Source: DASRIA01 sp963816975 (GTDB taxonomy: Bacteria > Actinomycetota > Thermoleophilia > Solirubrobacterales > JBBDJG01). From it: a DNA stretch of 64,000 nucleotides. Below the pieces are notes generated by a model. It was not told the DNA's origin. It worked only from the letters and a program-made list of their open reading frames with translations, and made no database searches. This document shows, in pieces, positions 1 to 8,341 of this stretch (position 1 is the stretch's first letter; each line of letters begins with the position of its first letter). Where the stretch lies: assembly GCA_963816975.1 (NCBI GenBank), contig CAWFMD010000003.1, positions 310,001 to 374,000 of the forward strand. Direction: 5' to 3'. Both the position numbers and the translations under genes were made by a program.

Positions 1-1277
1 TTGTAGCTCATGATCGCAACCGCCAGCGCCCGCTCGGGCGCCAGGAACGGCACCGGCGCGAGCTCCTGCATCTCGCGCCCGATCAGGTACAGGGGAAACT
101 GCGGCCCGGGCACGTTCGTGACCAGCAGGTTGTAGGCGCGCGCGGAGAAGTTGAGCCGCGACGCCTGCGCGAGGATCGTCGGCGGCGCAAAGTCCTGGAG
201 CCGCGTGAGCGCCTCCGCGCCGATCGCCTGCTTGGACTCCTTCAGCCCCTTCATCGCGTCGGTCACGATCCGCAGGCGCTCCTGCGCGTCGCCGGCGTAC
301 ACCGGCAGCGGGCCGAGCATCGCGGTGATGCGGTTGCCGAGCGCGCCCTGCTGGTCGGCCGAGCGCACGGACACCGGGACGATGCCCCGCAGCTCGAGGC
401 CCTCGGTGCGCACACCCCGTCGCTTCAGCGTGCGCGCCAGCGCCCCGGAAACGACGGCCAGGAACACGTCGTTGACGGTCCCGCCCAGCTCGTTCTTGAT
501 CGACTTCAGGTCGGCGAGCGGCATGCGGATCCATTGGACGCGCCGGTGCGGGCCGATCGGCACGTTGAGCGGCGTCGGAGGGGGCGGGTTCGCGAACTTC
601 CATGCGATGTTGCCGAGGCCCTCGACGGCCTCGCGCAGCTCGTCGAAGGTCTCGCCGGGATGGCGGGCGGCGTGGAGTGCGCGACGCGCCACCCGCAAGG
701 GGAACCTGGCCAGCCCCTCGACGCCCTTTGCCACCAGCGTCGCGTCGGATGGCTCGGGCCCCGGCGACCACGGCTGCGGCCCGACGGGCGTCGGTGTCGG
801 CGACGTGTCGAACAGCACCGTGGTGATGTCCACGCCCGAGACCCCGTCCACCAGGCAGTGGTGGGTCTTGTTGATCACCGCGAAGCGGTTGTGCTCGAGG
901 CCCTGCACGAGCCACAGCTCCCACAGCGGCTTCGAGCGGTCGAGGCGCTGGGAGAACAAGCGGCCCGTGAGCATCCGCAGCTGCTCCTCGCTGCCGGGCC
1001 GCGGCAGTGCCGTGTGGCGCACGTGGTAGTCGAGGTTGAACCGCGGGTCGTCCACCCACAGCGGCCGGCCCATCTCGAGCCGCGGGTACAGCAGCTTCTG
1101 CCGGTAGCGCGGCACGAGGTGCAGGCGCGACTCGATGTGGTCGCGCAGGTCCTCGTGCGACGGCGGCGGGCCCTCGAAGGTCATCACCGCCCCGATGTGC
1201 ATGTGCGAGCCCCGCTTCTCCTGGTCCAGGAACGAGACGTCCATCGGGCTGAGACGCTGCATGTGGGTCTGTGTCAC
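1..1277 (-). CDS. Wax ester synthase/diacylglycerol acyltransferase (WS/DGAT), C-terminus cut by window edge
   Basis: A bifunctional acyltransferase of the WS/DGAT family, expected to esterify long-chain alcohols or diacylglycerol with acyl-CoA to form storage lipid at the membrane. The catalytic HHxxxDG motif is visible (His139-His140, Asp144, Gly145), followed by GTVNDV and NVPGPQFPLY blocks typical of the family. About 425 residues are present; by comparison with the paralogue at 21776-23227 roughly 50 C-terminal residues lie outside the window. I chose the GTG at 1277 because an AGGAGG ribosome site lies just upstream and because it gives the family N-terminus (MQRLSPMDVSFL follows). It sits about 60 bp after the second yrbE gene on the same strand, so it is probably the last gene of a tetR-yrbE-yrbE-acyltransferase operon. 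Family assignment is firm; wax versus triacylglycerol preference cannot be read from sequence. Confidence 0.93.
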   Translation of the reverse strand, partial: MTQTHMQRLSPMDVSFLDQEKRGSHMHIGAVMTFEGPPPSHEDLRDHIESRLHLVPRYRQKLLYPRLEMGRPLWVDDPRFNLDYHVRHTALPRPGSEEQLRMLTGRLFSQRLDRSKPLWELWLVQGLEHNRFAVINKTHHCLVDGVSGVDITTVLFDTSPTPTPVGPQPWSPGPEPSDATLVAKGVEGLARFPLRVARRALHAARHPGETFDELREAVEGLGNIAWKFANPPPPTPLNVPIGPHRRVQWIRMPLADLKSIKNELGGTVNDVFLAVVSGALARTLKRRGVRTEGLELRGIVPVSVRSADQQGALGNRITAMLGPLPVYAGDAQERLRIVTDAMKGLKESKQAIGAEALTRLQDFAPPTILAQASRLNFSARAYNLLVTNVPGPQFPLYLIGREMQELAPVPFLAPERALAVAIMSY

Positions 1278-1337
1278 CGCGCTGCCTCCTCGTCGCTACC
1301 GGGCGCGGTGAACCCTACGGGCTGAGCGGCGGCCGGT

Positions 1338-2171
1338 CTAGCCTCCGATTGGAGCACGCGGATTCGCACCCCAGAAGATCTGCGAGCCCATCATCCCGAT
1401 CAGGTGCACGAGCACCATGTTGAGGATCATCGACTTGGCGGTCGCCTGGCCCACGCCCACGGGCCCGCCCGAGGCGGTGTAGCCGTAGTAGCAGCCGACG
1501 GCCACGATCGCGGTCGCCATCGCCATCCCCTTGATCACGGAAAACAGCAGGTCGGGGGGGTTTTGGAACATCCAGAAGATCAGGAAGTAGCCGCCCGAGG
1601 AGACCTCCCCGATCTGCTCCACGACCGCCAGGTAGGAGGCAAAGAAGCCGACCCCCACGGCCGCCACGTAGATGAACGGCAGCACCATCCAGGCGGCCAG
1701 CAGGCGGGTCGCGGCCAGGAACGTGATCGGGCGCACGCCCATCACCTCGAGCGCGTCGATCTCCTCGTTGATGCGCATCGCGCCCAGCTCGGCCACGATC
1801 CCGGTGCCGACCTTCGCCGACATGATGTAGCCGAACATGTAGGGCACCATCTCGCGCAGGTCGCACCAGGCGCTGAACACGCCCGCGTAGGCGGGCGCGC
1901 CCACCGAGCGGTTGAAGTAGGCGCCCTCGATCCCGCACTGCAGGCCCAAGATGAAGACCATCCCCCAGATCACCAGCGCCGAGCCCAAGATCAAGATCCC
2001 GGCCTGGCGCAGCGCCTCGCCGAAGAAGTGGAACACGCGCCCGTTGAAGATGTCGCCGAAGGACTGCCCGCAAAAGCGGATGATGTCGCCCAGGCTCGCG
2101 ACCCAGTCGCGGGGCACGGCCAGCCAGCCGATGCCGGTCGAGGTGGAGCGCGTGGCGGGCTTGGCGGCCAT
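1338..2171 (-). CDS. MlaE/YrbE-family ABC transporter permease (YrbE-B-like)
   Basis: A 277-residue polytopic membrane protein of the MlaE/YrbE permease family, which forms the membrane core of lipid importers such as Mycobacterium Mce systems and Gram-negative Mla. Visible are about five hydrophobic segments and the conserved central stretch with GAMRINEEIDALEVMG, which matches the family signature where permease and ATPase couple. Its ATG overlaps the stop of the preceding yrbE gene by one base (TGATG), which implies translational coupling and a heterodimeric permease. In typical mce loci six Mce substrate-binding genes follow; here the next gene downstream is a WS/DGAT acyltransferase instead, so no Mce protein or MceG-type ATPase is encoded next door. 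The family call is firm; the transported lipid is unknown. Confidence 0.92.
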   Translation of the reverse strand: MAAKPATRSTSTGIGWLAVPRDWVASLGDIIRFCGQSFGDIFNGRVFHFFGEALRQAGILILGSALVIWGMVFILGLQCGIEGAYFNRSVGAPAYAGVFSAWCDLREMVPYMFGYIMSAKVGTGIVAELGAMRINEEIDALEVMGVRPITFLAATRLLAAWMVLPFIYVAAVGVGFFASYLAVVEQIGEVSSGGYFLIFWMFQNPPDLLFSVIKGMAMATAIVAVGCYYGYTASGGPVGVGQATAKSMILNMVLVHLIGMMGSQIFWGANPRAPIGG

Positions 2172-2978
2172 CAGCGGATCACGAGGATTTCGGGGTGGGT
2201 GGCCAACAGCGTCTGGGTGAACACGTAGTTGAAGGCCCAGATCCCCGAGAAGGCGATCACCACGGCCTCGTTCACGGCTCTACCCACGCCGGCCGCACCA
2301 CCGCTTGCGGTCATGCCCTTGTAGCAGCACACGATCGCGATGATCGCGCCGAAGATCGTGGTCTTCACGAGGCTGCCCCACAGGTCGGTGACCGAGGCGT
2401 TGGCGAAGAACGTGGCCCAAAAGCCGGCCAGGTTCTGGTGGTAGACGATCTCGGCCATGACGCCGCCGAAGATGCCGAAGATCAGCGCGTATACGTCGAG
2501 CAGGCCCGGTCACCAGCATCAGCGCCAAAAAGCGCGGCACCACGAGGTTCTTGACGGGGTCCACGCCCAGCACCTGCAGCGCGTCGAGCTCCTCTCTGAT
2601 CTTGCGCGCGCCGAGGTCGGCGGTGACCGCGGTGCCGGCCACGCCGGCCACGATCATCGAGCACACCCAGGGCGCGAACTCGCGGATCGAGGCCAAAACG
2701 AAGAAGCCCCCGAGCCGGTCCAGCGCGCCGAACAGGGTCAGGAAGTTGGCGGCCTGCAGGCCGGGCGCGCCGTAGCCGAAGGCGATCGTGGAGATCAGCA
2801 GCGGGAACCAGCAAAGCCGCAGCGCGAACAGGAACTGCGACATGAACTCGCCGCCGTAGGGGTAGGGCGGGCGGATCGCGGAGACGATCGTCTTGCCGGT
2901 CAGGATCATCATGTCGCCGACCTGCTCGAACAGGTTCTTGGCGGGCAGGAAGGCCCTGTCGGCGACGTCTCTGATCAT
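2171..2978 (-). CDS. MlaE/YrbE-family ABC transporter permease (YrbE-A-like), frameshifted
   Basis: First of a paired set of YrbE permeases. The N-terminal part (from ATG 2978, with a purine-rich GGGGGAGAG ribosome site) runs in frame through the family signature GARKIREELDALQVLGVDP and ends at LALMLVTG. The reading frame then changes at a GGGCC run (2503-2507) and resumes with LLDVYALIFGIFGG to the stop at 2171. Removing a single G/C restores one continuous protein of about 268 residues, the normal family length. Both halves keep strong family similarity and high third-position GC, so the break is either a base-calling error or a very recent mutation. The stop codon overlaps the start of the second yrbE gene. 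It lies 25 bp after a TetR regulator gene on the same strand. Confidence 0.85.
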
Positions 2979-3003
2979 CAGCTCTCCCCCATCCCGAGCA
3001 CAG

Positions 3004-4071
3004 CTATGGGCAGCCCGACGAGATCTTGACGCGCCACCAGCCCATCAGCATGCCGACCAGGCCGAGCCTGGGCGTCGAGTGATAGTGCCGGCAGCCGTCC
3101 TCACCGATGTCCTCGTTCGAAACGCGCCGCCACTTGTGGTCGGCGGGATCGGCGACCATCTCCTCGAGCGTCGCGCGCTGCTCGTCGTACCCCGCGGCGC
3201 GCCGGCGCTGGGCGTGGCGGATCTCCTCCACGCGAGCCGCGAGCTCGTCGCGCAGCGCCTCGAGGCCGCCGATGTCCAGCACTCGCGGAGCCCCTGAAGC
3301 TCCGACCCGCCAGTCGAAGTCGTCGCCGGGCCGAGCGGCCGCGAACAGTGTGGCGAGGTCGCGCTCGAGCCGCGCGATCTGCGTGCGCAGGGTGCGACGC
3401 GCCGCACCTTCGTCGACCTCGATCTCGAACGGAGCGAGCGGCGCGGCCGCGTCCAGCCGCTGACGGATCGCGGATCGCGCCCGTCCGAAAGCCGCCGGGT
3501 CCTGGTAGAGCTGGAAAGCCCAGTTGGCGCCCATCCCCAGCGAGTGCAGCTCGAATGCCAGCTGGCGCGGGTCCACGTCGGCCGTCAGGTGGCCGGCCTC
3601 CTGCGCGTCCTGGATCGCCGCCTCCAGCGCCATCAGCCACTCGCTGATCATGCTCGCGACCTCGTCGCGGACCGCGCCGGGCCGCCCGTCGAACTCGAGC
3701 GACGCGGCGGAGAAGAAGCATCCGCCGCGAAACACCTCCCGCTCCATGTAGCCGAGCCAGGCGTCCGTCAGAGAGAAGATCTCCTGCACACCCCCGCCGA
3801 CCCGCGCCGCGGCGACGACCTCCTCCAGGAACACATCGCGGGCCGCCTGGACGGTGGCCACCTGCAGATCCACCTTGGAGCCGAAGTGAGCGAACAGCCC
3901 GCTCTTGCTGACCCCCAGCTCGTCGGCCAGCCGGCCGATCGAGAGTCCCTCGAGCCCCTCGCTGGAAGCGATCTGGATGGAGTGGTCGAGGATCGCCTTG
4001 CGCGTGCGCTCGCCGCGTGCGCGGCGCCCGTCGGCCCTCTCCTCGCTCCCATTTCCGACCGCAGCTTCCAT
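3004..4071 (-). CDS. TetR-family transcriptional regulator with an unusual ~155-residue C-terminal extension
   Basis: The N-terminus is a TetR DNA-binding domain (about residues 20-68; LSIGRLADELGVSKSGLFAH is the helix-turn-helix), followed by an all-helical ligand/dimer domain to about residue 200. A typical TetR protein stops there at 190-220 residues; this one continues to 355. The extension has a heptad-rich helix (around RTLRTQIARLERDLATLFA), a second helical stretch and a Cys/His/Trp-rich end (GCRHYHS then GMLMGWWRVKISSGCP). I recall this ending from stand-alone hypothetical proteins of Thermoleophilia, so a fusion is likely, but no function is known to me. It is first in the leftward operon and probably controls the yrbE-yrbE-acyltransferase genes. 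A near-perfect palindrome lies just upstream of its start (4099-4112). Confidence 0.88.
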   Translation of the reverse strand: MEAAVGNGSEERADGRRARGERTRKAILDHSIQIASSEGLEGLSIGRLADELGVSKSGLFAHFGSKVDLQVATVQAARDVFLEEVVAAARVGGGVQEIFSLTDAWLGYMEREVFRGGCFFSAASLEFDGRPGAVRDEVASMISEWLMALEAAIQDAQEAGHLTADVDPRQLAFELHSLGMGANWAFQLYQDPAAFGRARSAIRQRLDAAAPLAPFEIEVDEGAARRTLRTQIARLERDLATLFAAARPGDDFDWRVGASGAPRVLDIGGLEALRDELAARVEEIRHAQRRRAAGYDEQRATLEEMVADPADHKWRRVSNEDIGEDGCRHYHSTPRLGLVGMLMGWWRVKISSGCP

Positions 4072-4098
4072 GGCTTGCGCCGCAAAATAGCATATGAA

Positions 4099-4112
4099 CG
4101 AACGATCGTGCG
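4099..4112. promoter_or_regulatory. Candidate TetR operator palindrome
   Basis: A 14-bp imperfect palindrome (CGAACGATCGTGCG, one mismatched base pair, centred between 4105 and 4106) lies 28-41 bp upstream of the tetR start. It sits in a locally AT-rich patch that also contains a TATGCT sequence (minus strand, around 4087-4092) able to act as a -10 element, so binding here would overlap the promoter. Autoregulation by the adjacent TetR is the simplest reading; this is inference from position and symmetry only. Confidence 0.4.
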
Positions 4113-4115
4113 AAA

Positions 4116-4413
4116 TTAATTCCCAGGGCCGTTCTGCGGCTCCTGGAAGCCGGTTCTGCGAGCAGCGACGCGCCGATCGCCCCGCCCAGATCGCCCAGCG
4201 CCGCGATCCTCACGTCCGGCGGCACGGGCGAGCAGGCGCTGCGCAAGTGCATCGCTGTGCTGCAGCGCGCGCTCCCAGACGCCGCTGGTGAGCCGGTCGC
4301 GCCCCCTCTCCTCCATGATCTCGACAACCTCGAGCGCTTGCAGCGCTTCACCTCGCGCCGCGCGCGAACTCCGCATCGGTCGCGACCTGAATGTCGTGGC
4401 GCGCCGTCGTCAC
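4116..4413 (-). pseudogene. Small decayed or frameshifted ORF downstream of pgi, unknown function
   Basis: A GTG at 4413 overlaps the pgi stop codon by four bases (GTGA), the same coupling pgi itself uses. It reads MTTARHDIQVATDAEFARGA before a stop. A second frame then carries GEALQALEVVEIMEERGRD and DRLTSGVWERALQHSDALAQ, and a third frame carries PDVRIAALGDLGGAIGASLL. Each piece has coding-like third-position GC, so this may be one small gene broken by two frame changes. I do not recognise the family. It fills the 340-bp space between tetR and pgi, which otherwise holds only the tetR promoter. It could also be non-coding sequence with chance open frames. Confidence 0.3.
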
Positions 4414-6110
4414 GCCGACAGCGCCCGTGTGACGGCACCGCCGACCGCGCGCAGCCCCGCCTCGACGTCGAGCCCGATGTGCAGCCGCAACGCGCGGCGC
4501 CCGCGTTCTGCCAGCACGGCGAGGTCGGCGCGCGCCTGCGCCGCCTTGACGACGCCGAACGAGTACCCGTCCCCCGGGATCTCGACGTCGATCACGTCGT
4601 CGCACGTGATCTGCACGAACACCCCGGTGTTGGGACCGCCTTTGTAGGCCTGGCCCGTGGAGTGCAGGAAGCGCGGCCCGAACCCGACGCACGTCGCGGC
4701 CCGCGTGCGGTCGCGCACGACGGCGCGGACCTCCGTGAGCGCCTGCTCGTGCTCCGGCGAGCGCTGGATGTAAGCGAGCAGCGCGACGTAGTCGCCCTCA
4801 CGCACGCGGCCGAGGTGAGCCGCCAAGAGCGCATCGAGGGACCGGTGCGAGCCGAGCGCGTCGGCATTGCGCGCGTCCGCGTACACGGCCAGGCCCGCCT
4901 CCTCGAGCATCGGCTCGTCGGCCGGCAGCGCGCCTGTCTGCTCGTACTCCGCCGTGAGCTCACGCGTCCTCACCTTCGAGGCCTCGACGTCGGGCTGGTC
5001 GAACGGGTTGACGCCCAGCAGGGCGCCCGCGACGGCCGTCGCAAACTCCCATACGAAGAACTGGCCGCCGAGGTCCAGGCGCTCCTGCAGCTCGATCCGC
5101 ACCACCGGGTGCCCGGCAGCTTCGAGCGAGTCGAGCGCGGCGTCCTGGCGGGGGTCCGGTGCAGAGGTGAGCCGCAGGTACGCGAACAGCCGGTCCTCGC
5201 CGTACACCTGCGGCGCGCCCAGCGGTTCCCCCGCGACGGGGATCACTCCCTTCCCGTCCTTGCCCGTCGACTCCGCCAGCAGTTGCTCGAGCCACGCTCC
5301 CAGGTCCGCGATCGCCGGCGACGCGACCAGGGTCAGCTTGTCGCGCCCGGCCAAAGCGCTTACGCCCACGACGGCGCCGAGCACCAGGCCGGGATTGTCC
5401 GCCGGGGCAGTGCCCGGGCCGCACTCCGCGGCCGCGCTGCGGGCACGCTCGAGCATCGCGACCACGTCCACGCCGGCCACGGCGCCCGGAGCCATGCCGA
5501 AGCTCGAGAGCGCGGAGTAGCGCCCGCCGATCGTCTCTCGTCCGTGCAGCACCGCGCGAAAGTCGTCGGCGTGGGCGGCCCGCTCCAGCGCGGAGCCTGG
5601 ATCGGTGATCGCGACGAACCGGCCGGCCGCCTGCTCCCCCACGGCCTCACGCGCCCTCGCAAGGAAGTACTTCTTCAAGATGTCCGGCTCGAGGGTCGAA
5701 CCCGACTTGCTGGAGACGAAGAACAGGGTTCGCGCCAGATCGACCGAGGCTTCCGCGGCGCGCACCTCGGCCGGGTCGGTCGAGTCCAGCACGTGCAGCG
5801 CCGCGCCGCCGTTTGCACCGCTGAAGGTCTCGGCAAGGACTTCGGGAGCGAGACTCGACCCGCCCATCCCGAGCAGCAGCGCGTGCTCGCAGCCTTCGGC
5901 TCGAGCCCCTTCGGCGAGACCGCGCAGCTGATCGACATTGCTCAGCTGCTCGTCCGCAACGTGCAGCCAGCCGAGCCAGCGCGACTCGTCGCCGCCCGTC
6001 CAGAGCGTCGCATCGCCATCCCATAGCCGCGCCACCTTTCCGGACGTGCCCCAGTCCTCGAGCACCTGATGCACGCTCGCCTGCAGGGCGGGTGGGAGCG
6101 CGAGCCTCAC
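4410..6110 (-). CDS. pgi: Glucose-6-phosphate isomerase
   Basis: Interconverts glucose-6-phosphate and fructose-6-phosphate in glycolysis/gluconeogenesis. The 566-residue protein shows the phosphate-binding SIS-type loops MGGSSLAPEV and SSKSGSTLEPD, the ESTGKDGKG catalytic block, and GVNPFDQPDVEASK near the C-terminus. These features match the isomerase half of transaldolase-phosphoglucose isomerase fusions known from some bacteria, but here it stands alone: the upstream frame contains no transaldolase. A much longer open frame extends upstream, but it only shadows the oxidoreductase gene. I place the start at GTG 6110, whose GTG overlaps the oxidoreductase TGA (GTGA), giving the expected N-terminus and translational coupling. 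Cytoplasmic. Confidence 0.92.
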   Translation of the reverse strand: MRLALPPALQASVHQVLEDWGTSGKVARLWDGDATLWTGGDESRWLGWLHVADEQLSNVDQLRGLAEGARAEGCEHALLLGMGGSSLAPEVLAETFSGANGGAALHVLDSTDPAEVRAAEASVDLARTLFFVSSKSGSTLEPDILKKYFLARAREAVGEQAAGRFVAITDPGSALERAAHADDFRAVLHGRETIGGRYSALSSFGMAPGAVAGVDVVAMLERARSAAAECGPGTAPADNPGLVLGAVVGVSALAGRDKLTLVASPAIADLGAWLEQLLAESTGKDGKGVIPVAGEPLGAPQVYGEDRLFAYLRLTSAPDPRQDAALDSLEAAGHPVVRIELQERLDLGGQFFVWEFATAVAGALLGVNPFDQPDVEASKVRTRELTAEYEQTGALPADEPMLEEAGLAVYADARNADALGSHRSLDALLAAHLGRVREGDYVALLAYIQRSPEHEQALTEVRAVVRDRTRAATCVGFGPRFLHSTGQAYKGGPNTGVFVQITCDDVIDVEIPGDGYSFGVVKAAQARADLAVLAERGRRALRLHIGLDVEAGLRAVGGAVTRALSA

Positions 6111-7120
6111 ACGGCCTCCGCGATCTTCACGAGCAGCTTGCCGGTGTTTGCGCCGGAGTAGAGGTCCATCAGCGCGGTCGGCGCCTGCTCGATGCCGGTG
6201 CGCACGTCCTCGCGGTGGCGCAGCCGGCCGTCCTCGATCATCGGAGTCAGCTCGGCGAACGCCTCGGCCGTCCGCGACAGGTAGTCGAACACCACGAAGC
6301 CCTCCATGCGGGCTCTCTTCACGAGCAGGTTCATGTAGTTGCGCGGACCGGTCGGGTTGTCGCTGTTGTAGTTGGCGATCGCGCCGCACAGAACGACCCG
6401 GGCGTGCATCGCGAGGTTGGCGAGGGCCGCTTCGAGGGTCGTCCCCCCGACGTTGTCCCAGAACACATCGATCCCTTCCGGGCACAGCTCGCGCAAGCGT
6501 GCTTTCACGTCCTCGGCCTTGTAGTCGATCGCCGCGTCGAGGCCGAGCTGGCCCGTGAGCCACGCGCACTTCTCGGGCCCGCCCGCGATGCCGATCGTGC
6601 GGCAGCCCCACGCGCGCGCGAGTTGCGCCGCCACCGAACCCGTCGCCCCGGCAGCCCCCGACACGACCACCGTCTCACCGTGCTGCGGCTGCGCGATCTC
6701 CTTCAACCCGAAGTAGGCGGTCAGGGTGGTGATGCCGAGCACGCTCAGCGGCCAGGTGAGTGGTGTGCCCACGGGCACGCGGTCGATCGACCAGTCGCCA
6801 CCCGCGACCGCATACTCCTGCCACCCGAAGACGCCCACGAGCAGGTCGCCCTCCTCGTAATCCGGGTTGCGGCTCTCCACCACCTGCGCTGTGCACATGC
6901 CGCGCATCACCTCGCCGATCTCGACCGGTGGCACGTAGCTGCGACGAGCGGTCATCCACGTGCGCATCGCCGGGTCAAGCGACAGGTAGAGGTTGCGGAC
7001 CAGGAACTGGCCCTCCGCGATCTCCGGAACCGCCGCCTCGTGCAGCTCGAAGTGAGAGGGCTCGACCATCCCCTCGGGTCTCGCGGCCAGCAGCCACTGG
7101 CGGTTCACTTGCTGATTCAC
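6107..7120 (-). CDS. NADP-dependent MDR oxidoreductase (CurA / prostaglandin-reductase-like)
   Basis: A 337-residue zinc-independent medium-chain dehydrogenase/reductase of the CurA/PTGR/2-alkenal-reductase type, expected to reduce the C=C bond of alpha,beta-unsaturated aldehydes or ketones with NADPH. Visible are the family start (MNQQVNRQWLLAARPEG), LSLDPAMRTWM, the nucleotide-binding loop SGAAGATGSVAAQLA and the PTGPRNYMNLL block near the C-terminus. There are no structural-zinc cysteines, as expected. It shares an operon with pgi through a four-base overlap, an unusual partnership with no obvious metabolic logic. It is divergent from the flavoprotein gene at 7187 with a 66-bp shared promoter region. 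Confidence 0.92.
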   Translation of the reverse strand: MNQQVNRQWLLAARPEGMVEPSHFELHEAAVPEIAEGQFLVRNLYLSLDPAMRTWMTARRSYVPPVEIGEVMRGMCTAQVVESRNPDYEEGDLLVGVFGWQEYAVAGGDWSIDRVPVGTPLTWPLSVLGITTLTAYFGLKEIAQPQHGETVVVSGAAGATGSVAAQLARAWGCRTIGIAGGPEKCAWLTGQLGLDAAIDYKAEDVKARLRELCPEGIDVFWDNVGGTTLEAALANLAMHARVVLCGAIANYNSDNPTGPRNYMNLLVKRARMEGFVVFDYLSRTAEAFAELTPMIEDGRLRHREDVRTGIEQAPTALMDLYSGANTGKLLVKIAEAV

Positions 7121-7186
7121 GCGCTCTCCTGATCGTCGTTCGGGGTAGGCGGTCCTGATTCGTCGTCGGCTACGCTAACCGAGAAG

Positions 7187-8341
7187 ATGGGGCCCGCACA
7201 GCTGGAGGCCGCCCGCGCGCTCGCACCGCTGCTGGCTTCGCACTCCCAGGAAGGAGAGCGGAACCGCAGACTCCCGCGCGAGGTGGTCGAAGCCCTCGTT
7301 GCCGGTGGATTCTTCCGGATGCTGGTGCCGTCCTCGCTGGGAGGCGCCGAGAGCGACCCGGCGACGTTCGTCGCGACGGTCGAGGAGCTTGCGCAGCACG
7401 ATGCCGCAGCGGGCTGGTGCATCGCCGCCTGCGCCACCAGCGGGATGGTCGCCGCCTATATCGACGAGGACGCGGCGCGAGAGGTGTTCGGCGCCGGAGC
7501 GTCGGTGTCGGGCGGCGCGTTTGCGCCGCGCGGCACTGCGCACAGCGAGCAGGACGACTACCTGGTGAGCGGCCGGTGGGCGTTCGCGAGCGGCATCGAC
7601 CATTGCGACTGGCTGATGGGGGGCTGCACGGTGATCGAGGACGGCACCCGCAGGATGCTGGCCGAGGGGCGGCCCGACATCCGACTGGTGCTGTTCCCGC
7701 GCGCCGAGGTCGAGGTGATCGACACCTGGAACGTATCCGGGCTGCGTGGCACCGGGAGCCACGACATGCAGGTGCACGACGTGCGCGTGCCGCGCGCCCG
7801 TACGGCATCGTTGCTGGCCGACGAGCCGCTCGAGCACGGTCCGCTGTACGCGTTCCCGATCTTCGGGCTGCTCGCGCTCTCGATCGCGGGAGTGGCGCTC
7901 GGCATCGCGCGGGCCGCAGTCGACGCCCTCGTGGAGCTGGCCGGAGGAAAGACCCCCACCTTGAGCGCTCGCCGGCTCGCCGACCGCCCGGCGACGCAGG
8001 CGGAGGTCGCCCGCAGCGAGGCGGCACTGCGCGCGGCGCGCGAGCTGCTCTTCGCCGAGATCGAGCGCGGCTGGGCGCAGGCGCGCCGCAACGGTGGGGT
8101 GAGCGTGCCGGAGCGTGCCGCCCTGCGACTTGCCGCGACTCATGCGACGACCGCGTCCGCGCAAGTGGTCGACACGATGTACGCCCTCGGCGGCGGCACC
8201 TCGATCTACGAGTCGAGCCCGCTTCAACGCCACTTCCGCGATGTGCACGCAGCCACGCAGCACATGCTCGTCGCGCCGCAGACGTGGGAGCTGACCGGAC
8301 GGCTGCTGCTGGGACTTCCCACCGATGCCGAACAGCTCTAG
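7187..8341 (+). CDS. Acyl-CoA-dehydrogenase-fold flavoprotein (group D monooxygenase-like)
   Basis: A 384-residue protein with the acyl-CoA dehydrogenase fold. The N-terminal helical part carries LPREVVEALVAGGFFRMLVP, the middle beta domain carries SGRWAFASGIDHCDW and GLRGTGSHD, and the C-terminal helical bundle ends with HRH-like QRHFRDVHAATQH. That GTGSHD/RDVHAA combination is typical of two-component flavin-dependent monooxygenases (HsaA, HpaB-like group D) and related desulfurases rather than beta-oxidation enzymes. The substrate is unknown and no reductase partner is adjacent. The start at ATG 7187 follows a TACGCT -10-like hexamer at 7171-7176 closely, so the transcript may have a very short leader. 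Its stop overlaps the convergent zf-UBP gene by four bases. Confidence 0.85.
   Translation: MGPAQLEAARALAPLLASHSQEGERNRRLPREVVEALVAGGFFRMLVPSSLGGAESDPATFVATVEELAQHDAAAGWCIAACATSGMVAAYIDEDAAREVFGAGASVSGGAFAPRGTAHSEQDDYLVSGRWAFASGIDHCDWLMGGCTVIEDGTRRMLAEGRPDIRLVLFPRAEVEVIDTWNVSGLRGTGSHDMQVHDVRVPRARTASLLADEPLEHGPLYAFPIFGLLALSIAGVALGIARAAVDALVELAGGKTPTLSARRLADRPATQAEVARSEAALRAARELLFAEIERGWAQARRNGGVSVPERAALRLAATHATTASAQVVDTMYALGGGTSIYESSPLQRHFRDVHAATQHMLVAPQTWELTGRLLLGLPTDAEQL

Noticed and set aside
2171..2978. YrbE-A as a programmed frameshift
   Set aside because: There is no slippery heptamer with a downstream structure; a single extra G/C in GGGCC explains it more simply, as in other breaks in the window.
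6111..6611. A transaldolase or other fused domain upstream of pgi in the same frame
   Set aside because: The upstream reading is a shifted version of the oxidoreductase and shows no transaldolase motif.
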